From JBHENC01 sp046262295 (lineage in GTDB: Bacteria > Acidobacteriota > Blastocatellia > Pyrinomonadales > Pyrinomonadaceae): a stretch of 64,000 nt of DNA. Both the position numbers and the translations under genes were made by a program. The stretch spans positions 124,001 to 188,000 of the forward strand of contig JBHENC010000006.1 of NCBI GenBank assembly GCA_046262295.1, written 5' to 3'. Shown in pieces: positions 24,801 through 32,380 of this stretch. Under the pieces are notes generated by a model, which ran no database searches, had not been told where the DNA came from, and saw only the letters and a list, made by a program, of their open reading frames with translations. Position 1 is the first letter of the stretch; every line of letters starts with the position of its first letter.

Positions 24801-27561
24801 CGATTATTACGGCTCCACGCCGGTTACTTTGACGCTCAAGGCTTTCGACATCAACACCTTTTTACCCGTCGGTTCAGTGCAGATTCCTGGCGTCGCGGCT
24901 GCGCCGACAAGTCTCGTGCGGTGGGGCGCAAACGGTTTGGCATTTCGCATCGGGCCGAACACTTCCACCACCACGCCGGGCAATCAGATATTTTTGCTCA
25001 CTACGTCATTGATTCCATCGGCTGAGGTAACGCCGCCGACGTTTACTTTTAGTTCTTCGACATACAGCGTTGATGAAGCCACCTCATCCGTCACCATTAC
25101 CGTCAACAGGTCGGGCGATAATTCCGCTCCGGCGACAATAGACTACGCGGCGAGCAACGGCACGGCGACGGCCGGAAGAGATTACGCGGCGACGAACGGC
25201 ACATTCTTTTTTGCCGAAGGTGAATCGAGCAAGACTTTTACAGTCCCGATCATTGATGACATTTTTAATGAGGGGAATGAAACCGTTAACCTGACGATCA
25301 GCAACCCGGCGGGCGCGACGAACGCGCAAAGCTCGGCGGTGTTGACGATTCTCGACAACGATCCCTTGCCGTCTTTGTCCATTAATAATACCTCTGTGAG
25401 TGAAGGTAATGCATTTTCAATATATCCGGGGCTGGCCGTAAATTTATCGGCTCCGAGCGAGCGAACCGTGACGGTTGATTTTGCGACCGCAAACGGCACG
25501 GCCACCGCCGGAAGCGATTATGTTGCTTCCAGCGGTACGCTAAGATTCGCTCCGGGAGAAACCAGCAAATTAATCTCTGTCCAAGTCAACGGTGATACGA
25601 TCAACGAACCGGACGAAACCTTCTTCGTCAACCTGACTAATGCCACCAACGCCAGCATCGCACGGGCACAGGGCATCGGGACAATAATAAACGACGACCC
25701 AACGCCTTCAATTACAATAGACAATGCGAATTTCGTTGAAGGAAACTCCGGCACGGTCGGCGTCTTACTACCCGTAAGGCTATCGAATCCAGGCTCACAA
25801 AGCATTACTGTCAATTATGCGACAGCGGACGGGACGGCCGTCGCGGGAAGCGATTACGTTGCCGCTTCGGGAACGCTGGCCTTCGCTCCCGGCGAAACAT
25901 TCAAGTTCATCAGCGTGCCGATCAATGGCGATCTGTTTGTTGAAAACAATGAAACATTCTTCATTAATCTAAGCAACCCGGTCAACGCTACGATTGCCAA
26001 AGGGCAGGGTATTTATACGATTCTCGGCGATGATAGTCCGCCCGACCTGAAGATCTCTCTTTCCGCTTCACCAAACCCTGTGAGGATTGACAGTAACATC
26101 ACGTACACTTTAACGGTTTCTAACATTGGCTTAAGCATCGCCGAGGCCGTTACGGTGACGGACACGCTGTCTACGGCCGTAAGTTTCGTTTCATGCTCTT
26201 CGACGAACGGCGGCATCTGTGGGGGTTCGGGCACGAATCGCACCGTGACGTTTGCCACGCTTACGCCCGGTGCGGCTGCGAGCATTACTCTTGTCGCTAA
26301 AGTCAGCAATACGCTCGCAGATGGCTCAGGCTTCGCTAACACGGCGACGATCAGCTCGGCAACCGCCGATCCGAATATCACGAACAATTCGGCGTCGGCT
26401 ACTGTGGCAGTGAGCGCCTCGGCATCGCCATCACCGACGCCAACGCCGCAGGCAATAGTGCAATTCAGCGCGCCCACCTATGATGTGGCGGAGAATGGCG
26501 GCGGCGCGGTTATTACCGTTGTACGCACCGGCAGCAGCGTCGGTGCGGCAACGGTGGACTATGCCATCGCCGAAGCGACGGCGCAGCAGAGAAGCGATTA
26601 CACGCTCACTTCCGGCACGCTCGCTTTCGCCGACGGCGAGACCGCCAAAACCTTTACCGTACTGATTATTGATGATGCCTATGCCGAGCCGACCGAGACG
26701 ATCACGCTCGCCCTCAGTAATCCATCCGGCAGCGCGACGGTTCTGGGCACGCAGCCCGTTGCGACATTACGGATTATAGATAACGACGCATCTGCGCCGA
26801 CAACGAACCCGATTGACACCACACCGTTATTTGTCAGGCAGCATTATCTGGACTTTCTCAACCGCGAATCCGATGCGGGAGGTCTGGATTACTGGTCTGG
26901 CCTGATTAGCCAGTGCCGGAATGACGATCAGCAGTGCATTAACACGCGGCGTGTATTAGTCAGTGCGGCCTTCTTTGTCGAGCAGGAATTTCAAGATACC
27001 GGTTCATTCGTCTACCGCTTTTACAAAGCCAGCTACGGCGAGCGTCCGACCTACGCGCAGTTTATGCCCGACCGCAGCAAAGTCGTCGGCGGGGCAGACC
27101 TCGAAGCAGGCAAGCAGAGCTTTGCCGAGGCATGGACACAGCGGCCGGAGTTTTTGAAAGTCTATCCACAGGAGCTGCCGCCCGCGACGTTCATCGAGCA
27201 GTTAATCAATAAGGTGAAAGCGGCGACGGGCAATACAGTTGATTTGTCGGCAAACAGCAATGCTTACCTACGCACGCTGCAACAAAGCGGCAGAGGCGCA
27301 CTCCTGCGGCAAATTGTGGACGAAACCGCATTCAAACAGGCCGAGTACAACAATGCGTTTGTATTAATGCAATACTTCGGCTACTTGCGACGCGACCCGG
27401 AAACGGATGGCTACAATTTCTGGCTCGATGTCCTGAACAATCGCGTGGCGAATAATTATCGCGGGATGGTCTGCGCCTTTATCACTTCGGCGGAATATCA
27501 AGACAGGTTCAGCTCCGTCAGAACGCGCAACGACAGCATTTGCGGGCAACTCGCGCCGTGA
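21874..27561 (+). CDS. giant secreted propeller-like / Calx-beta / DUF11 / DUF4214 protein
   Basis: An 1895-residue modular exported protein. After an N-terminal signal anchor (LKRLIALTLVICGATSLLAI, residues 14-33) there are three homologous repeats of about 330 residues (from about 60, 395 and 737). Each starts RQ-x-x-L-x-T/S-N/K-D-L/I-V-F/Y-D and carries VFIGSEP and ATSLVRWG blocks, like YVTN-type beta-propellers; PTPSPTP-type linkers separate them. Then come three Calx-beta domains (about 1055, 1165, 1277; for example NGTATAGSDYVASSGTL), a DUF11 domain (about 1390-1500), a PTPTP linker, a fourth Calx-beta (about 1525-1640) and a DUF4214 region (about 1648-1895) with two copies of the RDPxxxGxxxW-like motif. 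Calx-beta domains usually bind calcium in adhesion proteins. It has its own strong promoter and terminator. Surface attachment or matrix role is inferred. Confidence 0.85.
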   Translation: MPRLIHSRNEKNSLKRLIALTLVICGATSLLAISAYTAGNSPRAALTRLSLMQTTGEQTSVRQISLPTKDLVFDSHTQMIYASVPSSAGANGNSITPINPATGAVGTSVFIGSEPGKLAISDNGQYLYAVLEGAVAVRRFDIAAQTSGLQFVVRNSSSSYQYTPFDLAVLPGRPESIAVSGANVVSIYDNDVLRPTTVNSFFSPYLKFSASANTLYGVPNSSSSLQKISVNANGATLTSTTQIGSYGDFRFDNGRIYMPTGQVIDAGSGTLLGTFPNVGSGALVAPDSTAGRVYFLANGTTSGSLTLRAYDMNTFVLVGSTTITGVGGTATSLVRWGANGLAFRTGSSSYFGSPPGDQIYLVQTSLIPSTEPVPLATPTPSPAPSPTPSPTPASSIRQLALPSNDLVFDSSRQKIYASVPSVAGSGGNSITTIDPATAAIGASVFIGSEPNKLALTSDFRYLYTGLDGASSISRFDLTNQTAGLQFPLGGDNFNGSPSAYDLATLPGNPEALAVSKSSGAIAIYDNGVPRPTTTYYGGGGYNIESSASASTLFATSYNGTQKLSVTSSGVSVASTLAPNNYGDIRYDNGLLYTTSGKVLDAESGIIKGTFSGISGSGAFSPLVVPDSTHGRVFFLTPGGTANTAVLRTFDLNTFLQVGSLTIPNVIGNATSLVRWGTNGLAFRTNGASTNYYSNIPATADGQIFLIQTELVSPTEPITPAPTPSPTPTPSPSATVDIRQVALATNDIVYDPTRNTIYSSVPGSASGRGNTITPLNPDSGVLGTSVFIGSEPKKLSLSDNGQYLYAGLDGAGAVRRFDLATQTPGLQFSLGSDYNGALKAFDIAVLPGTPGSIAVSKSSSYSSYGIAIFDNDVQRPTASSSYYSYIEFAAANTLYSTTSSSELQKLSVTSQGVTLASTTRPGGSGDFRIANGRLYMPTGQVINVQTGMLVGKFSGLNYSSLVVPDPAHGRVYFLNGSDYYGSTPVTLTLKAFDINTFLPVGSVQIPGVAAAPTSLVRWGANGLAFRIGPNTSTTTPGNQIFLLTTSLIPSAEVTPPTFTFSSSTYSVDEATSSVTITVNRSGDNSAPATIDYAASNGTATAGRDYAATNGTFFFAEGESSKTFTVPIIDDIFNEGNETVNLTISNPAGATNAQSSAVLTILDNDPLPSLSINNTSVSEGNAFSIYPGLAVNLSAPSERTVTVDFATANGTATAGSDYVASSGTLRFAPGETSKLISVQVNGDTINEPDETFFVNLTNATNASIARAQGIGTIINDDPTPSITIDNANFVEGNSGTVGVLLPVRLSNPGSQSITVNYATADGTAVAGSDYVAASGTLAFAPGETFKFISVPINGDLFVENNETFFINLSNPVNATIAKGQGIYTILGDDSPPDLKISLSASPNPVRIDSNITYTLTVSNIGLSIAEAVTVTDTLSTAVSFVSCSSTNGGICGGSGTNRTVTFATLTPGAAASITLVAKVSNTLADGSGFANTATISSATADPNITNNSASATVAVSASASPSPTPTPQAIVQFSAPTYDVAENGGGAVITVVRTGSSVGAATVDYAIAEATAQQRSDYTLTSGTLAFADGETAKTFTVLIIDDAYAEPTETITLALSNPSGSATVLGTQPVATLRIIDNDASAPTTNPIDTTPLFVRQHYLDFLNRESDAGGLDYWSGLISQCRNDDQQCINTRRVLVSAAFFVEQEFQDTGSFVYRFYKASYGERPTYAQFMPDRSKVVGGADLEAGKQSFAEAWTQRPEFLKVYPQELPPATFIEQLINKVKAATGNTVDLSANSNAYLRTLQQSGRGALLRQIVDETAFKQAEYNNAFVLMQYFGYLRRDPETDGYNFWLDVLNNRVANNYRGMVCAFITSAEYQDRFSSVRTRNDSICGQLAP

Positions 27562-27585
27562 TGCAGCATAAATAATGTTGAGAAA

Positions 27586-27629
27586 GATGGCCGCCGGTGC
27601 TCCCTTGGATAATCGGCGGCCATCCTGTT
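27586..27629 (+). terminator. rho-independent terminator
   Basis: GATGGCCGCCG (27586-27596) pairs perfectly with CGGCGGCCATC (27614-27624), 17-nt loop, followed by CTGTTTT. It lies 25 bp after the stop of the giant secreted protein. Confidence 0.85.
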
Positions 27630-27807
27630 TTGGTCAAAGCATTTGGTTGTCGGGCAGACGAAGATGACATGGCATTATCGAACGGGCGGAACGCCTTGCC
27701 TGATAGCTCTTGATTAACTGTCTTTGAGCTTTAATGTGGTAAGATTGAACACGCGCAATCGGGCGCGTCTATTACGATTTTAGATTTTAAGTTTTGTAAG
27801 AGAGCCA

Positions 27808-28671
27808 ATGAAAGTTTTACTTGCGGACGAATACGGTTTCTGTTTCGGCGTCGAGCGTGCCGTCGAGATGGTTGAAAATGCAGTCAATCAAGGCGCGAAG
27901 GTGCGCGGCCTCGGTGCTTTGATTCACAACGCGCAGGAGATGCAGCGGCTCGAAGCGAAGGGCGTCGCCACCATGAATGCGCCGGAAGAAGCGACGCCGG
28001 ATGTGACGGCGGTGATTCGCGCGCACGGCGTCACGCCGCAAGTTCAAAGCGAGTTGCAAAAGCGCGCCGCCGCCGTGATTGATGCGACGTGCCCGTTCGT
28101 CACAAAGGTACAAAAGCTTGCCGAGCGTGCCGCCAAACAAGGCCGTGACGTAGTGCTGGTCGGCAACCCGGATCACCCGGAAATGATCGGCGTCGTCGGC
28201 TATGCGCCGGACAATACTCATGTCGTACGCGATGCGAGTGAAGTCGCAAGCTTGCCGCCGCTCCATGCCCCGCTCGTCGTCTCGCAGACTACACTTAAAC
28301 TGAAAACATTCCTCGAAGCCGCCGAAGCCGTGCGCGCGAAAGCGGACGCCGAACCGCAAATCGTCAACACGATCTGCTCTGCAACGCGCGACCGTCAGGA
28401 TGCGGCGCGTGCGCTGGCCGGACACGTTGAAGCCTTTTACGTTATCGGTGGCCGCCATTCATCCAACAGCGTCAAACTGCTCGCCGTCTGCCAGGAACAG
28501 TGCGCCAAAAGTTTTCTCATCGAAACGCCGGACGAAATCAACCTCGACGACCTCGCAGGTGTCGAGCGCGTCGGCGTCACCGCCGGAGCCTCGACGCCGA
28601 AATGGTTGATTGACCGAATCGTGGAAAAGCTGCGCGCCATCGGCGAAGACTCAACTCTGTGGCAAGTATAA
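27808..28671 (+). CDS. ispH: 4-hydroxy-3-methylbut-2-enyl diphosphate reductase
   Basis: A 287-residue iron-sulfur enzyme (LytB) that performs the last step of the non-mevalonate isoprenoid pathway, giving IPP and DMAPP. The three cluster-binding cysteines are in place: Cys12 (GFCFGVERAV), Cys95 (DATCPFVTKV) and Cys190 (NTICSATRDRQ). The conserved His in LIHN, RAHGV and HPEM, and Glu/Thr of the QTT block, are also present. Length is normal. AGAGAGCC stands about four to nine bases before the ATG. No other isoprenoid gene is nearby; it appears to be a single-gene unit after a terminator. Confidence 0.96.
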   Translation: MKVLLADEYGFCFGVERAVEMVENAVNQGAKVRGLGALIHNAQEMQRLEAKGVATMNAPEEATPDVTAVIRAHGVTPQVQSELQKRAAAVIDATCPFVTKVQKLAERAAKQGRDVVLVGNPDHPEMIGVVGYAPDNTHVVRDASEVASLPPLHAPLVVSQTTLKLKTFLEAAEAVRAKADAEPQIVNTICSATRDRQDAARALAGHVEAFYVIGGRHSSNSVKLLAVCQEQCAKSFLIETPDEINLDDLAGVERVGVTAGASTPKWLIDRIVEKLRAIGEDSTLWQV

Positions 28672-28812
28672 ATTCGACAGGCCGGAAAATCTCTAACGCC
28701 CAGCATCACCCGACACGCACACTAGGGGCAAGCACGATGTCTTGCGGATGAGAGCCGCACTATTCGCGGTCGGGGTGTATGCCGTTGTTAAATCGCGCCG
28801 TTGCCAGTGATT

Positions 28813-29538
28813 CTACTGTGCTAACAACTCATCCAAGAGGCTATTTACGTCAATTTTCTTCGACTTGGAGATGACGGCGCGTCCCCCCGTTTCCTTCGAT
28901 ATTTTCTTTAAGATACTTTCCGCTCTCTCCCGCGGGGTAGGTTTAATTAGCCGGTCGCCATCGAGTTCTCGGGTCAGCCCAATTGAAAGAACTTTGATCC
29001 CGCTTTGCTTTAGCTTCTTTATCAGATGGTTCGCCACCCTCCTTTTTTCCTCGTCTTCATATTGCGGGCCACCTAGCAGTCGTCCCTTCCACCTCTCTAT
29101 TCTGTCCTCGCCATCCGTAATCAGAATGATGACCTTCTCTCCATAGCCGCCTTTATCGGAGTTAGCTTTAGCTTCAACTTGTTCGGCTATCGACTGGATA
29201 GCTTCGAACAGTGGCGTTCGCCCCAGCGCTACTGAGAGGCCGTTGAGGTATTTATCAAGCTCGCTCTCATCTTGGCTCCACGCCACGCCCTCTGTAATTT
29301 CCAGGTGCGCGGCTCCCATCTTGAAATGGAACAACCCGATGGGGCCGCTTGGGTGAACCCGCTTGATGATCCCTCTGCCGAGCATGAGCGTATCCGTGAA
29401 CTGCTTTTCCAGCGAGCCTGAATTATCCAGGAAGATACCCACAACAGCCTTCTTCTGACTTTGGGCAAAGATGTTATTGGACAAAATAAGCGCCGTAAAC
29501 AATACGGATACGAGGTAAAAGCTTGTTCTATTTATCAT
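28813..29538 (-). CDS. exported von Willebrand factor A domain protein
   Basis: A 241-residue protein with a signal peptide (about residues 5-26, ending IFAQS) and one VWA domain. The metal-ion-dependent adhesion site is complete: DNSGS (38-42), a Thr in GRTPLFEA, and TDGED downstream. Acidobacteriota encode many such VWFA-related secreted proteins, whose partners are mostly unknown. The frame extends eight residues upstream (to 29562), but AGGAGAAGAAG lies inside that extension and is well placed for the ATG at 29538, which is chosen. G+C is lower than in the neighbouring genes. It converges with ispH, without a visible terminator in the 140-bp gap. Confidence 0.8.
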   Translation of the reverse strand: MINRTSFYLVSVLFTALILSNNIFAQSQKKAVVGIFLDNSGSLEKQFTDTLMLGRGIIKRVHPSGPIGLFHFKMGAAHLEITEGVAWSQDESELDKYLNGLSVALGRTPLFEAIQSIAEQVEAKANSDKGGYGEKVIILITDGEDRIERWKGRLLGGPQYEDEEKRRVANHLIKKLKQSGIKVLSIGLTRELDGDRLIKPTPRERAESILKKISKETGGRAVISKSKKIDVNSLLDELLAQ

Positions 29539-29619
29539 ATGACTTCTTCTCCTCATTCCCACAACTCGCCTTGTCGAGAAAGCAATCTAACACTAAATTA
29601 TGCGTCCCGACGTGCGTTC

Positions 29620-30246
29620 TTACGCTTCGTCGTCTAGTTCATCGCCGAGTTCGAGGGCGTAGAGAATGCGGCGGGCGTCTTCGGAGTTGTATTCGGTGGC
29701 TTGCAGTTCGAGCGCGGTGCGTGCCATCTCTGCATCAAGCGGATCGGCTAAGAGGTCTAACAATGCGTCGGTGGTGACTTGGGCAAGGGCTTCCTGTGCG
29801 AGGGCGCGGACGAGCGCGTGCGGATGTCTGGCGAGTTCGCAGATTTCGCTGGGCGCAAAGCGTGCCGTGAGCGCATTGGCGAGCGTGTCAACGCGCGCGT
29901 AGTCATTCGCATGAAAAGCGCGTAGCACGAGCTGCGCGAAAATCTCTGCGGACTGCGTGCCGCTTTGCAGGACGGCGGCGCAGGTTTCAGCCATGCGGCG
30001 AAGCTCGCGCGTTTGCTCGTCATTTAACGCGGCGTTCGGCTCGGCAGCGCGTTCGTCGAGCGCCGCGAGCAAGCGTCCGACTTCCCAATCGGCGCGCGCG
30101 TCGTAGGGCGTTGCGCCGGGACGCGCCGGTTGCGGCAGCGTTGAAGTGTTTGAGGTGGATTGCAGCGCACGCTCGACGAGACGGCGCGTCGTCAGGCGCA
30201 AACCCTCCCAAATGCTTGTGACTCGCGCGCCAAAATCTTCGATCAT
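29620..30246 (-). CDS. hypothetical helical protein
   Basis: A 208-residue protein, Ala/Leu/Arg/Glu-rich and predominantly helical. I do not recognise a family. Residues 120-195 contain short helix pairs (SEICELARHPHALVRALAQE, DALLDLLADPLDAEMARTAL) that look like two HEAT-like repeats; a Pro/Ser/Thr-rich spacer lies at about 30-48. No signal peptide or membrane segment. GGAGAAGA about nine bases before the ATG supports the start. It is about 80 bp upstream of the VWA gene on the same strand. Confidence 0.65.
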   Translation of the reverse strand: MIEDFGARVTSIWEGLRLTTRRLVERALQSTSNTSTLPQPARPGATPYDARADWEVGRLLAALDERAAEPNAALNDEQTRELRRMAETCAAVLQSGTQSAEIFAQLVLRAFHANDYARVDTLANALTARFAPSEICELARHPHALVRALAQEALAQVTTDALLDLLADPLDAEMARTALELQATEYNSEDARRILYALELGDELDDEA

Positions 30247-30467
30247 CTTGCGGTCTTCTCCAGCACCGGCACAATATCGGGGAGATGTAAGCGTGCCGTG
30301 AGGCTCGTATCATACTGCCAATTTACAACGAATAGCGAACTCCTGCCGCACTTCTTTTCAATCAATCAAGCTGCCAAAGCCGTGCCTGCGACTAACTTTT
30401 GATTTTCGTCGCGCGGCAGCAAGGCGCTTGCTTCATCCGCGTAGCATCAACGGCGCGTCGTTGAGAT

Positions 30468-30710
30468 TTATCCTGCGGCGGCGGCATCGGTGGCCGGATT
30501 GTGGTCAACGATTTCGACAATATCAGCGAACGCAATCTTGACGACTTCACCGGCGGCACGTTCGATTTTGACGCTCGGCTTGGTAAGCGCCTGCGTCGTT
30601 TTCATGCTGCGGACGATGCCGCGCACGCGCGCGCCATCTTCGGTGACGATCTCTACATTATCTTTGCCGTAGAGCGGTTGCAGTGCGGCGAGAGCTTTGG
30701 TGACTTCCAC
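30468..30710 (-). CDS. small hypothetical protein, Sm-like appearance
   Basis: An 80-residue protein starting at GTG 30710. Alternating strands (DNVEIVTEDGARVRGIVRSM, SVKIERAAGEVVKIAFADIV) followed by EIVD resemble an Sm-like or RimP-type barrel, in which a G-x-V-x-x-M turn links two strands. That is a visual impression only. A short acidic/alanine tail follows. It is flanked by non-coding gaps of about 220 and 250 bp, which hold nothing I recognise. Confidence 0.5.
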   Translation of the reverse strand: MEVTKALAALQPLYGKDNVEIVTEDGARVRGIVRSMKTTQALTKPSVKIERAAGEVVKIAFADIVEIVDHNPATDAAAAG

Positions 30711-30956
30711 TTGATTTTGCTTTCTTTACTTCGTTCCGGTTTACTGAAGACGAGGCTCGCGGCGTCGAAATGCGATTAGCCTCGCTGTACTTGCTATATC
30801 AGATGCGTAAAACTGTTATACGCTTTGTGCGCCCGTTACCCGTAAAAAATTATCAGCGTAGCTTTCAATGATGCATCCATTATGCACAAACTATGCCGCG
30901 CCGCGAAGGTGCGCGGGCGATGTCCGAATAAGTGCCGTATGAATCAGAGCGAGCGG

Positions 30957-31304
30957 TTACGCGCCACCGTGTGCGTGCGCGATGAGGCGTGATTCCATCT
31001 CGCGGCGCACATCTTCGCGCTCGTCTTCGGCTTCGTCCGCTTCAAAGGTCTCGAAAAGCGCATAGGGCACGTCCGCCGCAAGGCGCAACTCCCACGCCTC
31101 GCGCCCGCCCTGCCCCGCCGCGCGCTTGAACCACACGGCGTCCACCGCCGCTTCGCGTATCACGACATCTTGAAATGAACTGTTGGCCGCCAATTCCGCT
31201 TCACACTCGGCGCGCGTCTGCGGCGCAAGCAGCAAGCGTTCGAGACGCCAGCCGTGCTTCAAATAAAGAGAGATGATTTCGTTGAAAAGCGCAAGCTGAT
31301 TCAT
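30957..31304 (-). CDS. hypothetical protein
   Basis: A 115-residue cytoplasmic protein without a family I recognise. It has an N-terminal amphipathic helix (NQLALFNEIISLYLKHGW), a central strand-rich region (AVDAVWFKRAAG, EAWELRLAADVPYALFE) and an acidic helical C-terminus (EADEAEDEREDVRREMESRL). The frame is open far upstream (to 31847), but that part is antisense to the next gene; the ATG at 31304 is the sensible start. It is divergent from the M15-like gene across about 100 bp. Confidence 0.6.
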   Translation of the reverse strand: MNQLALFNEIISLYLKHGWRLERLLLAPQTRAECEAELAANSSFQDVVIREAAVDAVWFKRAAGQGGREAWELRLAADVPYALFETFEADEAEDEREDVRREMESRLIAHAHGGA

Positions 31305-31403
31305 GGTTTGAAAGGCACATAGTATAACATCTATCAGCGGCGGCGCGTTTGGACGGCAACCTTTCCGCGAAAGCTGTGGGGCGGAGATTTCAATTAATGT
31401 GAG

Positions 31404-32207
31404 ATGGATGTGAGAGGGGACAAAGACATTACAGGCAAGTCGTTTTACCCCGCGCTGGAGCACTCGCTCGGCGCGCGTGGCCTCTCGCTTGAAAAGTTGT
31501 GCGCACCGGATGATGCGGTGGCGCGCCGCGTGCTGGAGGAATACGGCGCGATGTTCATGGTGGGCAGCCGCGTTCGTGTGCCGCCCGTATGCATCTTTTC
31601 GAGCGAAGCGGAAGTCGCTGAATTCCAGCGCGAAGCGGGATTCGCTCGTTACGATTTTGAAGCTGCGGCGATCGAGCTGCAACCGGCGGCGCTGGACGCT
31701 TTGCTGGCGGCGCGCGACGAAGCCCAAGCGTCGGGCTTGGAGATTTCGCCGCGTGGCGGCGCGGAGGCCGCGCGACGCGGCTACGCTGATACTTTGCGTT
31801 TGTGGAACACGCGCGTTCTGCCCGCACTTGATTACTGGCGCGAGCATGGGCGATTGTCAATTGAACAGATTGAGCATTTGCGCGCATTGCCCGTGCGCGA
31901 ACAGGTGGCGGCGGTGCTTCAGTGGGAAGCACAAGAGATTTTTTTCAGCAAAGATTTTTCTAAAACGATCCTTCAATCGGTCGCCGCGCCCGGCGCATCA
32001 CAGCATCTTTCAATGCTTGCCTTCGATGTCGCGGAGTTCCGGGATGCGGCGGTGCGGCGCATTCTCGCGCGTCACGGTTGGTTTCAAACGGTGCGCAGCG
32101 ATCTGCCGCATTTCACTTTTCTCGATCTAAGGGAAGAAGAGTTGCCCGCGCACGGTTTGCGCCGCGTCGAAGACGAAGCGCAAATCTTCTGGACGCCCGA
32201 CCTTTGA
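31404..32207 (+). CDS. M15-like (LAS) zinc peptidase candidate
   Basis: A 267-residue protein whose C-terminal half carries a zinc-site pattern of D-Ala-D-Ala peptidases (M15/VanY type): SQHLSMLAFD (199-208) fits S-x-H-x4-A-x-D with His201 and Asp208, and DLPHFTFL (233-240) supplies the third ligand His236. The usual catalytic Glu three residues before that His is an Asp (Asp233) here. Other blocks (RRGYADTLRLWNTRVLPALDYW, FFSKDFSKTILQSVAAPG) are conserved in related proteins as I remember them. No clear signal peptide is present, unusual for an enzyme of the cell wall. So the fold is likely, the activity uncertain. Confidence 0.6.
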   Translation: MDVRGDKDITGKSFYPALEHSLGARGLSLEKLCAPDDAVARRVLEEYGAMFMVGSRVRVPPVCIFSSEAEVAEFQREAGFARYDFEAAAIELQPAALDALLAARDEAQASGLEISPRGGAEAARRGYADTLRLWNTRVLPALDYWREHGRLSIEQIEHLRALPVREQVAAVLQWEAQEIFFSKDFSKTILQSVAAPGASQHLSMLAFDVAEFRDAAVRRILARHGWFQTVRSDLPHFTFLDLREEELPAHGLRRVEDEAQIFWTPDL

Positions 32208-32262
32208 GAGCTTTAGCCCTAATCAACAATCAATGCTTGGCGGGCGAAGCAACGCGGCGTGC

Positions 32263-32268
32263 TATGAT
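32263..32268 (+). promoter_or_regulatory. possible extended -10 for M16 operon
   Basis: TGC directly followed by TATGAT (32263-32268) forms an extended -10; no -35 of normal spacing is visible. It lies 112 bp before the chosen start of the first M16 gene. Confidence 0.35.
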
Positions 32269-32380
32269 TTGCCTCTAAAAAGGGATGCGAATTTCCTTGA
32301 ACGATTTATCGCCCGCGCTGTTCCGCTGTTGCCTACTGTTGTTTCCGCGCGGGAGAATTCTTGACGTAAAGCGAACTTTT

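Noticed and set aside
31305..31847. N-terminal extension of the 115-residue hypothetical protein
   Set aside because: It would lie antisense to the well-supported M15-like gene and is basic, low-complexity sequence without features.
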